Below, in pieces: positions 49,851 to 59,883 of a DNA stretch of 64,000 nucleotides (the first letter of the stretch is position 1; the number at the start of each line of letters is the position of its first letter). The stretch is from Geomonas propionica (GTDB taxonomy: Bacteria; Desulfobacterota; Desulfuromonadia; Geobacterales; Geobacteraceae). The DNA is taken from NCBI RefSeq assembly GCF_016458235.1, contig NZ_JAEMHK010000001.1, forward strand, positions 124,001 to 188,000, read 5' to 3'. The notes under the pieces were generated by a model, which saw only the letters and a program-made list of their open reading frames with translations, had not been told where the DNA came from and did not search any database. Made by a program: the position numbers and the translations under genes.

Positions 49851-51803
49851 ATGACCGACCAACTCTACCTGGAACATTTCGGCAACGTTCACGCCCTCCC
49901 GATCCTGCATTACCGGATGGAGTTCGCCCACCTGGTGCGGGAGGCGTTCGAGACGGTGAAGCCGGACTGCATCGCGCTGGAGCTCCCGCAGACGCTGGAA
50001 CAGCAGTTCCTACGCGGTGTGCGGCGGCTGCCCGAGATCTCGGTGCTCGCCTACCACGTCGCCGCTCAATCCGTGTTCCTGATCATCGAGCCGGCCGACC
50101 CCCTCATCGAGGGAGCGCGTCTTGCTCTCGACAACGACGTTCCGCTGCACCTGGTCGATATCGACCTGGACTCCTATCCTTCCCACCCGGAACAACTCCC
50201 CGACTCCTACTCGGTGCAGCGCATCGGCCTGGAGCCGTTCTACCGCGAGGTCGCCAAGCTGTACCGGGAGATCCCGCCCGGCGAGGAGGACCTGCGCCGG
50301 GAGCGCGGCATGGCGTACCGCTTGCGGCAGCTTTCCGCCCAGCACGAGCGCGTCCTCTTCATCTGCGGCATGGCGCACCTGGAGCGGATCCGGCAGGATT
50401 TTGAGGCACCGCAGGCCCAGCCCCTGACCCGCACCCACCGCGAGGGGATCACCATCTTCAACCTGCACCCGGAATGCTGCCACGAGGTCTTGGCCGAATA
50501 TCCCTTCCTCTCCGCCCTCTACGAGACCAGGCGCTCTCCCCTAACACCGGAACCCGCACCGGGTGGCCCTTCGCTGCGAAAGAGCTTCAACGCTTTCGAG
50601 CTGATCCTGGGAGGGAAGCAGAATATCCCCGAGGAGGAGGCGCTGGCCGAATCGGTGCAGAGGAGCGCGCACCGCATCGGGCCGGAGGGGGAACTGCCGG
50701 ACCGGCAGAAGATCATGCTGCGGCTGTTCCTGGAAGCGGCGCGGCACTACCGGCAGGAAACCGGTGACAAGGTGCACTTCTGGCAGAAGCGCGCTTTCTT
50801 CCGCTTCGCCCGTAACTACGCGCTGTTGTCGCGCATGCTGCTCCCGGACCTGTTCCAAATGTTAGCGGCCGCGCGCGGCTGCCTGGACGACAACTTCGCC
50901 TACGCCTTCTTCCGGCTCGCCGCCCATTACCCCTGGCAGCGCGAGACCGCCGACATCCCCACCCTGCGCCTCTCCGCCGCCGAACTCTGGTCCGCCACCA
51001 AGCGGATCCGGTTCCGTCCGCGCGAGCAGGTGCGCGCCAAGGGGCTGTCGCGACTCAAGATGATGAACCGGAAGAAGGAAAAGCGGCCCGGGGACTGGCT
51101 GGAAGGGTTCGACGATCCCTACATCTGCTCCTTTCCGCCGGAGGACCTGAACATCGAGGAGTACGGACGCAACCTGAAGCGGATCGGGGCCCGGCAGTTG
51201 AGCGAAGAGGCCAGCAAGTCCGAGCCGTTCAGTTCGTCGCTCCTGGACGGGATCGACATGCGCGAGACGCTGCGCAACGTGCACGAAGGAAAGATTTACG
51301 TCCGGGAGAACAAGCGGCTGAAGAGCGGCGTGGGGTGCGTGGTGGTGATCCTCGACGAGGACAAGGAGGGGACGAAATACCCGTACTGCATGACGTGGCT
51401 CGGCGAGCACGCGCAGGAGTCCGACATGGCCTTCTACGCCACCCCGCCCACCGACAACATCGTTGGCCCCGGGATTTCGCGCTGCGAGTACGGCGGGTTC
51501 CTGTTGAGCTATCCGCCACGGCGCATGCTGGATGTCTGGCACGACCCGGACTACCGGTACGCAGTGAGTAAATCGGAGCTCCTGCTGATGGCAGCGCTCG
51601 ATTATTCTTTGGAGAAGGATGTGGTGTATGCCGCCGCCAAGCCGCCGCGCAGTTTCCTGAAGCAGCACGCCGCGCGGCTGGGGAAGCGGATCGTCTACCT
51701 GCCGCTCGGGAGCCTCTCCCCCGTCGCCCTCAAGAAGCTGCGCGCTTTCCACATCCTCTACGGGCGGGACAAGCGCGACATCGCCAGGGATTACATCTGG
51801 TAA
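49851..51803 (+). CDS. Large protein of unknown function paired with the MoxR ATPase
   Basis: The 650-residue protein begins MTDQLYLEHFGNVHALPILH and shows CIALELPQTLEQQFL and LFICGMAHLERI, motifs that recall the TraB/ChaN/EreA-like fold (Gly-x-x-His and Glu-x-Pro) over the first 200 residues. I recall DUF5682-like proteins beside MoxR ATPases, and this may be a relative. The rest (about 230-650) has no recognised domain; residues 520-560 contain CVVVILDEDKEGTKYPYCMT. No signal peptide. It is 8 bases after the ATPase gene and surely cotranscribed with it. Function unknown. Confidence 0.75.
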   Translation: MTDQLYLEHFGNVHALPILHYRMEFAHLVREAFETVKPDCIALELPQTLEQQFLRGVRRLPEISVLAYHVAAQSVFLIIEPADPLIEGARLALDNDVPLHLVDIDLDSYPSHPEQLPDSYSVQRIGLEPFYREVAKLYREIPPGEEDLRRERGMAYRLRQLSAQHERVLFICGMAHLERIRQDFEAPQAQPLTRTHREGITIFNLHPECCHEVLAEYPFLSALYETRRSPLTPEPAPGGPSLRKSFNAFELILGGKQNIPEEEALAESVQRSAHRIGPEGELPDRQKIMLRLFLEAARHYRQETGDKVHFWQKRAFFRFARNYALLSRMLLPDLFQMLAAARGCLDDNFAYAFFRLAAHYPWQRETADIPTLRLSAAELWSATKRIRFRPREQVRAKGLSRLKMMNRKKEKRPGDWLEGFDDPYICSFPPEDLNIEEYGRNLKRIGARQLSEEASKSEPFSSSLLDGIDMRETLRNVHEGKIYVRENKRLKSGVGCVVVILDEDKEGTKYPYCMTWLGEHAQESDMAFYATPPTDNIVGPGISRCEYGGFLLSYPPRRMLDVWHDPDYRYAVSKSELLLMAALDYSLEKDVVYAAAKPPRSFLKQHAARLGKRIVYLPLGSLSPVALKKLRAFHILYGRDKRDIARDYIW

Positions 51804-51815
51804 CAGCAAAGCATT

Positions 51816-51898
51816 AACCACAGAGGGCACAGAGGACCACAGGGTAAAACCTGTCTGTCCTCTGTGCCCTCTGTGAACCTTCGTGTCCTCTGTGGTAA
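51816..51898. repeat. Palindromic ACAGAGG intergenic repeat
   Basis: ACCACAGAGGGCACAGAGGA and its approximate inverse CCTCTGTGCCCTCTGTG to CCTCTGTGGT form a large imperfect hairpin between the convergent 650-residue gene and selB. It may serve as bidirectional terminator. A relative lies at 61903-62025. Confidence 0.6.
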
Positions 51899-51911
51899 CG
51901 CTTTTCCGTCC

Positions 51912-53822
<1,911 letters not shown>

Positions 53823-53915
53823 GGTGGCGCTCCGTGAAAAAATTCTTTCCTATATCTCAATTTTTGAATCAAAGGTCAATCGGTCTTTCCGGATTCGCGA
53901 ATTGAAGCGGACCAC

Positions 53916-54025
53916 CTGTAGGGGCGAATAATCATTCGCCCCCCTTGATCGCGTCATAACCTCTGTCGCCAAGCAGCGGAGGTCGGGGCACCGGCGCCCG
54001 GGCGAATAATTATTCGCCCCTACAG
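53916..54025. repeat. REPIN-like composite: two REP palindromes flanking a spacer
   Basis: CTGTAGGGGCGAATAATCAT at the left and ATTATTCGCCCCTACAG at the right bracket about 60 bases with the motif GGGGCACCGGCG near the right REP. The reverse complement of 62604-62710 has the same layout and the same GGGGCACCGGCG. A third, partial copy of the end (TTATTCGCCCGTACAG) follows. It looks like a mobile nonautonomous unit. No gene or tRNA is seen in 53823-54063. Confidence 0.65.
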
Positions 54026-54063
54026 ATCAGGTTATTCGCCCGTACAGATCAGGTGACTAAGGA

Positions 54064-55869
54064 CTAATCCTTGAACTGCAGCTGGTAAAGCCGGTAATAG
54101 ACACCCTGTGCGGCCATGAGCTCGGCGTGGGTCCCCTCTTCCGCCTTCTCGCCCCGGTGGATGACGACGATGCGGTCGGCGTCGCGGATGGTGGAAAGCC
54201 GATGGGCGACCACCAGCGTGGTGCGCCCCTGCATCAGCCCTTCTAGTCCCTGCTGGATCAGCCGCTCGCTGGCTGTGTCCACGCTGGCCGTCGCCTCGTC
54301 CAACACCAGGATTTCCGGATCAAAGGCCACCGCACGGGCAAAGGAGATCAGCTGACGCTCGCCCGCCGAGAAGTTCACCCCGCGCTCGCGCACTTCCTCC
54401 TCGTATCCCTTGGGCAGTTCCCGGATGAAACGATCGGCCCCAACCACGGCCGCCGCCTGCTCGACCCTTTTCAACGCCTCAGGGTCGCCCAGCGAAATGT
54501 TGTAGGCGATGGTGCCGGAGAAGAGATAAGGATCCTGCAGCACGACGCCGATGCGCTTGCGCAGCGCCGGGAGCTGCAGCTCACGGATGTCGGTGCCGTC
54601 GATGGTAATGGAGCCGCGTTCTACGTCGTAGAGCCGGGACAGGAGCCTGGTCACCGTGGTCTTACCGCCGCCGGTCTCCCCCACCAGCGCCACTTTCTCG
54701 CCGCGCTTCATCTGCAGGGAGAATCCTTTGAGCACGTAATCGCGTTCCTTGTAGGCAAACCAGATGTCGTTGAAGCAGATGCTCTGGAGTGCGTGCCCCG
54801 GAGCGCCCCCGCAGGCGGGCGCTGCTCCGGCCGGTTTATCAGTCGCCGGTAGCGCGCCGGGCTCGCGGTCCTGGTTGTCCAGCAACGCGAAGATCCGCTC
54901 CAGCGAGGCCATCGCTCCCTGCATCACTGAGTACTTGGCGGACAGGTCGCGGATCGGGGAGAAGAACTTCTCTATGTACTGAATGAAGGCGACCAGCGAT
55001 CCGAAGGAGAGCGTCCCCTTGACGATCTCGCCGCCACCATACCAGATGATCAGCGCCACGGCGACCGAGGACAGGGATTCCACCACCGCGTAGAGCGCCG
55101 CGTCCCAGGTGATGACGGGGAGGTTGGCCTCGATGTAGGAGGCGTTTAGCCTGCGGAATTCCGCCGCCTCATCCCGTTCGCGGTTGAAGAGCTGCACCAC
55201 CGCCATGCCGCCGATGCTCTCGGCGAGAAAGGCGGAGAGGTTGGCCTGGCGCGCGCGTACCTGACGGAAGGCGAGTCGCATCCACTTGCGGAACGCGAAG
55301 GCGACCCAGATCAGCACCGGCAGCACCGAGAAGGTGACCAGCGAGAGCTGCACGTTCATATAAAGCATGATGCCGACGATACCCGCCAGCACCAGGATGT
55401 CGCCGACCACCGTCACTATTCCCGCGGCGAACATCTCGCCTAGGACCTCGATATCGCTGGTAAGCCGGGAGACCAGGCTTCCCACCGGCGTCTGGTCGAA
55501 GAAGCGGGTGGAGAGGCGCTGGATATGGCTGAAGAGGCGGACCCTTATGTCGTACATGACCCGCTGCCCCACCCACTGCAGCAGGTAGACCTGGGCAAAC
55601 ATGAGGATGGATTCGGCGAAGATGATGGCCAGGAAGGCCGCGGCAAGGGCGGGAAGTCCCTCCATGCGCCCCTTCACGATGTGCTCGTCGATGGCGACCT
55701 TGATGATCCAGGGCTGGGCGAGTTTGGAGGCGGCGATCAGGGGGAGCACCATGAGTGCCGTGACCAGCATGCGGCGATAGGGGAGGACGTAAGCGAAGAA
55801 GCGCCCCATCAGGCGGCGATCGTACATCTTACCTACCGTTTCATCCTCGTATATACCGCCAAAGTGCAT
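54064..55869 (-). CDS. ABC exporter half-transporter, consensus-site subunit
   Basis: The 601-residue protein has six membrane helices in the first 330 residues and an ATPase domain with Walker A GETGGGKTT, signature FSAGERQLISFARA and Walker B ILVLDEATAS with the catalytic Glu. It begins with an N-terminal FGGIYEDETVGKMYDRR, typical of the longer partner in heterodimeric exporters such as YheH/BmrD. It works with the product of the next gene upstream (56028-57758). The substrate may be a drug or lipid. ATG at 55867-55869. Confidence 0.9.
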   Translation of the reverse strand: MHFGGIYEDETVGKMYDRRLMGRFFAYVLPYRRMLVTALMVLPLIAASKLAQPWIIKVAIDEHIVKGRMEGLPALAAAFLAIIFAESILMFAQVYLLQWVGQRVMYDIRVRLFSHIQRLSTRFFDQTPVGSLVSRLTSDIEVLGEMFAAGIVTVVGDILVLAGIVGIMLYMNVQLSLVTFSVLPVLIWVAFAFRKWMRLAFRQVRARQANLSAFLAESIGGMAVVQLFNRERDEAAEFRRLNASYIEANLPVITWDAALYAVVESLSSVAVALIIWYGGGEIVKGTLSFGSLVAFIQYIEKFFSPIRDLSAKYSVMQGAMASLERIFALLDNQDREPGALPATDKPAGAAPACGGAPGHALQSICFNDIWFAYKERDYVLKGFSLQMKRGEKVALVGETGGGKTTVTRLLSRLYDVERGSITIDGTDIRELQLPALRKRIGVVLQDPYLFSGTIAYNISLGDPEALKRVEQAAAVVGADRFIRELPKGYEEEVRERGVNFSAGERQLISFARAVAFDPEILVLDEATASVDTASERLIQQGLEGLMQGRTTLVVAHRLSTIRDADRIVVIHRGEKAEEGTHAELMAAQGVYYRLYQLQFKD

Positions 55870-55899
55870 GCTGCTCCCTTAAAACCGAAAAGCTCATTA

Positions 55900-56025
55900 T
55901 TTAACGCAAAGCCGCAAAGGCGCAAAGAAAAGCATTGGGGACGTGAAAACTCAAAGCCCCAAAAGCCTTTACTCCAGATTTAAGGTTCTCTTAGCGCCTT
56001 TGCGTCTTTGCGTTACAAATTTGGT
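55900..56025. repeat. AACGCAAAG-type inverted repeat
   Basis: TTTAACGCAAAGCCGCAAAG (about 55901) and TAGCGCCTTTGCGTCTTTGC (about 55993) can form a long imperfect stem between the two ABC genes, splitting the operon. It resembles the outer arms of the repeat at 20592-20818. Confidence 0.55.
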
Positions 56026-56027
56026 CG

Positions 56028-57758
56028 TTAAAGCCTCTCGATTTCGGCTTTGAGCTGTTCTTCCCTGTGGATCGCCGCGTAGCGGCCGGCCAGTTCCAGG
56101 AGCTCGGCGTGGCTCCCCTGTTCGACGATGCTCCCCTGCTCCAGCACAATGATCCGGTCGCAGTTGCGCAAGGGCGAGAGCCGGTGCGACACGATCAGCA
56201 CGGTCCTTTTGCCGTAGTAGCCGGAGAGCGCGGAGAGAATCTCCTCCTCGGTATCGGCATCGACGGCGGAAAGGGGATCGTCCAGTATCAGTATGCTCGG
56301 CTCCTTGATTAAGGCCCGCGCGATGGAGACGCGCTGCTTCTGCCCCCCCGACAGGGTCACCCCCCGCTCTCCCACCAGCGTGTCCAGGCCCTGTGGGAAC
56401 CGGGTCAGATCGCCGGAAAGCCCCGCAATCTTGGCGGCACGCTCTATCTCGTCACGTGTCGCCCCCGGCTTGCCGTAGCCGATGTTTTCAGCGATGGTGC
56501 GGGAAAAGAGGAAGGTCTCCTGGGGCACGAAGCCGACTGCCTCCCGGACCCGCTTGAGCGGGAGCCGGTTCAGATCGATGCCGTCGATGAACAGCGTCCC
56601 CTCGGCAACCGGGAAGAGCCGCGGAATCATGCGCACTAGGGTGGACTTGCCGCTTCCCACCACGCCGACAATGCCGATGCGGGCCCCTTTGGGGATCTTC
56701 AGGTCGATGCCGCGCAGCATCTCGGCGCTGCCGTAGCTGAAGCTGAAGTTGCGGTACTCGATCTCCCCCTTGATCTCGCCGGGGTCGACTGGCTGCTCCG
56801 GTTCCACCACCTGGGGGCAGGCGTTTAGTATCTCGCCCAGGCGTGTCATGGACGCCGCTCCCCGCTGCAACAGGTTCAATATCCAGCCGAACATGATGGT
56901 GGGCCAGACCAGCATGGCAAGGTAGCCGTTGAAGGCGACAAAGCCGCCCAAGGTAAGCTCGCCCCGGATCACTTGGTTGCCGCCGACGAAGAGAATAACG
57001 AGGGTGCCGATGGCGCCGGTCGCCGCCATCACCGGCAGCATCAGGCCGCGGATCTTGGCCATTGCCATGCTGGCGTCGCTGTAGCTGTCGCACACGGCGC
57101 CGAAGCTTTCGATCTCACCGTCCTCCCGGCAATAAGCCCGCACCACGGCCGCAGCGGAAACGTTCTCCTCGACCCGGGTGGTGAGACGCGCCAGCGCCTC
57201 CTGGGTCCGCTTTGATATGCGGAACATGGAGGCGCTCATCTGCTTCACGATCAGGATCATGACCGGGAACGGGAGCACGGCACACAGGGTGAGAAACGGG
57301 GAGATCCGGGTCAGCAGGATCAACGAGGCGGTGTAGATAACTACGGTGTTGAGCAGGCTCAAGACGCCGAAACCGAGCAGCATCCGGACGTTGCTGAGAT
57401 CGTTGGCAAGTCGGGAGAGGATGTCGCCGGTACGCCAGCTGGCAAAGTAGGTGCGGTCAAGGGTGAGCAGATTGGCGTAGAGGTCTTCGCGCAGCTCGTA
57501 CTCGATGCGACGGCCGGCGTTGAGGAGGGTGGTGCGGGAAAAGACGCGAATGATCCCTTGTGCCACGGCGGCTGCGGCGATCATGGCGCCGTACTGGGCG
57601 GGGGTGTACCCTGCCTTGGCGGGAGTCTGCAGCGCCTCGATGGCCAATTTCAAAAGCCACGGGATGGCAAGCCCGCACAGGTTGGTCCCCACCAGCAGCA
57701 GGGCCCCCAGCAGGTAAGCCCCCCGGCGAGTGCGCATGTAGCTGTATAATCTTCTCAA
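56028..57758 (-). CDS. ABC exporter half-transporter, degenerate-site subunit
   Basis: The 576-residue protein has six membrane helices to about residue 320 and an ATPase domain with Walker A GVVGSGKST, signature LSGGQKQRVSIARA and Walker B ILILDDPLSAVD. The catalytic Glu after Walker B is replaced by Asp, as in the degenerate site of heterodimeric exporters (BmrC, TM287). It pairs with 54064-55869. The start is read as TTG at 57756-57758; an ATG 21 bases later is possible. Both genes lie on one strand with a repeat between them. Confidence 0.9.
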   Translation of the reverse strand: MRRLYSYMRTRRGAYLLGALLLVGTNLCGLAIPWLLKLAIEALQTPAKAGYTPAQYGAMIAAAAVAQGIIRVFSRTTLLNAGRRIEYELREDLYANLLTLDRTYFASWRTGDILSRLANDLSNVRMLLGFGVLSLLNTVVIYTASLILLTRISPFLTLCAVLPFPVMILIVKQMSASMFRISKRTQEALARLTTRVEENVSAAAVVRAYCREDGEIESFGAVCDSYSDASMAMAKIRGLMLPVMAATGAIGTLVILFVGGNQVIRGELTLGGFVAFNGYLAMLVWPTIMFGWILNLLQRGAASMTRLGEILNACPQVVEPEQPVDPGEIKGEIEYRNFSFSYGSAEMLRGIDLKIPKGARIGIVGVVGSGKSTLVRMIPRLFPVAEGTLFIDGIDLNRLPLKRVREAVGFVPQETFLFSRTIAENIGYGKPGATRDEIERAAKIAGLSGDLTRFPQGLDTLVGERGVTLSGGQKQRVSIARALIKEPSILILDDPLSAVDADTEEEILSALSGYYGKRTVLIVSHRLSPLRNCDRIIVLEQGSIVEQGSHAELLELAGRYAAIHREEQLKAEIERL

Positions 57759-58330
57759 TTCGCCGATGGCTCACCTCACGGATAACGCCCCGGTAGTATT
57801 ATTACATTTCAGTTTTTCTGTCAAAGTATTATCCGATTCCAATGATTTAGCTTCCTTGTTTTATAAAGATGTAAACACCTGCTTTTGACCTCATCAAACG
57901 GCTGTGCAGCCAAATTTTCCTCGCATCGGAATTTTCTAACCACTAACCGCGCTACTTCAAGCACTTCCGGCTCAAGCGAACCCGAGAGGACGGTTGTTCT
58001 AAAATTTCACTTTTTGGCACAAATTTCCTGCTCCGCGAAGGGCCGCAAAAACTCATTTTTCGGCATTTTCGGACAAAAACCTTTCATTTTCAGACAGTTC
58101 CATTAAAAACAATTGCTTGCTTTTTTGTTTTAAAATGGCGTATAGTCCACTCCAATTTTTGTATGACAGAAAATTTCACTATTATAAAACAACGTTCTCC
58201 AGCATGACGTCCAGCCGATACAAAGGGCTTGCTCTTTCGCTTTCCTTGGGCGTATGATTTCGAACTGTTTATTAACAAAATGGTCGCCGACCATGAACCA
58301 GTCACGAGGTCCGCAGTGAAAAACAAGTTG
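57759..58330. other. Long A+T-rich intergenic region upstream of the Hdr cluster
   Basis: About 570 bases between the divergent ABC exporter and hdrC-like genes. T-rich runs such as CATTTTCGGACAAAAACC and a TTGTTTTAAAATGGCGTATAGT stretch (about 58120-58145) hint at promoters. No gene and no recognised RNA. A long leader for the Hdr cluster is likely. Confidence 0.35.
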
Positions 58331-58900
58331 ATGCACCTCTCCAACGAGACCATGAACATCGGGTTCGTGAAGAAGGTGGAGGCACTCTCCGGCAGTTCGG
58401 TGCGGCGCTGCTTCCAGTGCGGCAAATGCTCCGCCGGCTGCCCCATGTCCACCTTCATGGAGCATCCCCCCAACCGGGTGGTGCGCCTGCTGCAGTTGGG
58501 GCAGGGCCAGCGCATCCTGGCGGGGCGCTCCATCTGGTACTGCGCTTCCTGCGAGACCTGCACCACCCGCTGCCCCAACAAGGTCGATCTCGCTGCGATC
58601 ATGGATGCGCTCAGAAAACTCTCCTGGGATGCCGACGGCCCCTCGAAAGAGAGCTACGTGCAGCTCGCCAACCGGCTCTTCATCGAGAACATCCGCACCT
58701 ACGGCCGCCAGTATGAGCTGCGCCTGGGCGCCGCCTTCAACATGAAGAGCGGGCAGTTCCTGAAGGACCTCATGCTCGGACCGAAGCTGATCTCCAAAGG
58801 GAAGCTGAAGATGTTCCATTCCAAGAACAAGAACATCGCGGAGATCGAAGGGATCTTCAAGCGGATCGAGGAGATGCGCAAGAAAGGGGAGGCGCTGTGA
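58331..58900 (+). CDS. HdrC-like iron-sulfur subunit
   Basis: From this start the protein is 189 residues. It has two 4Fe-4S motifs, CFQCGKCSAGCP and CASCETCTTRCP, followed by helices ending KMFHSKNKNIAEI. This is the HdrC pattern: it moves electrons between HdrA and HdrB. The ATG at 58331 is uncertain; the frame is open to a TTG at 58229 and an ATG also exists at 58352. Its stop overlaps the hdrB start by four bases. First gene of the cluster. Confidence 0.85.
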   Translation: MHLSNETMNIGFVKKVEALSGSSVRRCFQCGKCSAGCPMSTFMEHPPNRVVRLLQLGQGQRILAGRSIWYCASCETCTTRCPNKVDLAAIMDALRKLSWDADGPSKESYVQLANRLFIENIRTYGRQYELRLGAAFNMKSGQFLKDLMLGPKLISKGKLKMFHSKNKNIAEIEGIFKRIEEMRKKGEAL

Positions 58901-59850
58901 CACCTGGCAAGAAACGTCTTAGTTATTCCTATTACCCGGGGTGCTCGCTGCACGCCTCCGGGCGCGAATACGATATCTCCACCCGGGCGCTGTTCAAGGC
59001 GCTCAACGTGGGGCTGAAGGAAGTACCCGATTGGTTCTGCTGTGGCGCCACCCCGGCCCACAACGTGGATGAACTGCTGTCGCTGTCGCTTTGCGCCAAG
59101 AACCTCTCCCTAGCCGAAGAGGTCGAGGGAGACCTGGCCGTCGCCTGCGCCGCCTGCTTCTCGCGCCTGAAGACCACACAGCACCACCTGAAAGAGGACG
59201 ACAGCAAGAGAAAGCAGGTCGAGGTCGCCATCGACGGCCCGGCGGCGCTGAACAAGCCGGTGAAGCACATCCTGGAGATCCTGGCCCGCGAGTACGGATT
59301 GGCCAAGCTCGAGGAAAGCGTGAAGAAGCCGCTTTTGGGGCTCAAGGTCGCTGCTTACTACGGCTGCCTGCTGACCCGCCCGCCGGAAGTGCCGGAGCTG
59401 GACGACTGCGAGGATCCGAGCATCATGGAGGACCTCCTGCGCGCGCTGGGGGCCGAGCCGGTCAAGTGGAGCCACCGCATGGAATGCTGCGGCGCGAACT
59501 TCACCCTGTCCCGTCCGGGCGTGGTGCTCAAACTCTCCAACGCCATCCTGGAATCGGCGAGGTTCGCGGGCGCGGACTGCATCATGGTCGCCTGCCCCTT
59601 GTGCCACGGCAACCTGGACATCCGCCAGAAGGAGATCAAGGATGCCTACGGCGCTCCCGATTCCACCCTGTTCGGCAATATCTTCGGTTCCGAACTGCAC
59701 GGCGGCAGCGCCCCCGACCAGCGTGACCTCCCCATCTTCTACGTCACCCAGTTGGCGGCGCTCGCCATGGGTGTGGCATCGGGGAGCCTCGGTTTCGAGA
59801 GCGTCATCACCGACCCGAAACCGCTGTTGAGAGATAAACAGCTGCTGTAG
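58897..59850 (+). CDS. HdrB-like subunit with two CCG domains
   Basis: The 317-residue protein has two cysteine-rich CCG motifs: YYPGCSLHA with FCCGATP and CAACFSRL, then YYGCLLTRPP with ECCGANF and CPLCHGNLD. These ligate the unusual iron-sulfur clusters that reduce disulfides in heterodisulfide reductases. The start is a GTG overlapping the hdrC stop. In a non-methanogen the substrate is not CoM-CoB disulfide; it may be another thiol or a redox partner. C-terminal residues 250-317 look typical. Confidence 0.88.
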   Translation: MTPGKKRLSYSYYPGCSLHASGREYDISTRALFKALNVGLKEVPDWFCCGATPAHNVDELLSLSLCAKNLSLAEEVEGDLAVACAACFSRLKTTQHHLKEDDSKRKQVEVAIDGPAALNKPVKHILEILAREYGLAKLEESVKKPLLGLKVAAYYGCLLTRPPEVPELDDCEDPSIMEDLLRALGAEPVKWSHRMECCGANFTLSRPGVVLKLSNAILESARFAGADCIMVACPLCHGNLDIRQKEIKDAYGAPDSTLFGNIFGSELHGGSAPDQRDLPIFYVTQLAALAMGVASGSLGFESVITDPKPLLRDKQLL

Positions 59851-59883
59851 CCCGCGGGCGGCAGCGCATGGATTGAGGAGCTT

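Noticed and set aside
53823-54063. A selC tRNA next to selB
   Set aside because: No acceptor-stem pairing or tRNA arms were found; the region is made of REP palindromes.
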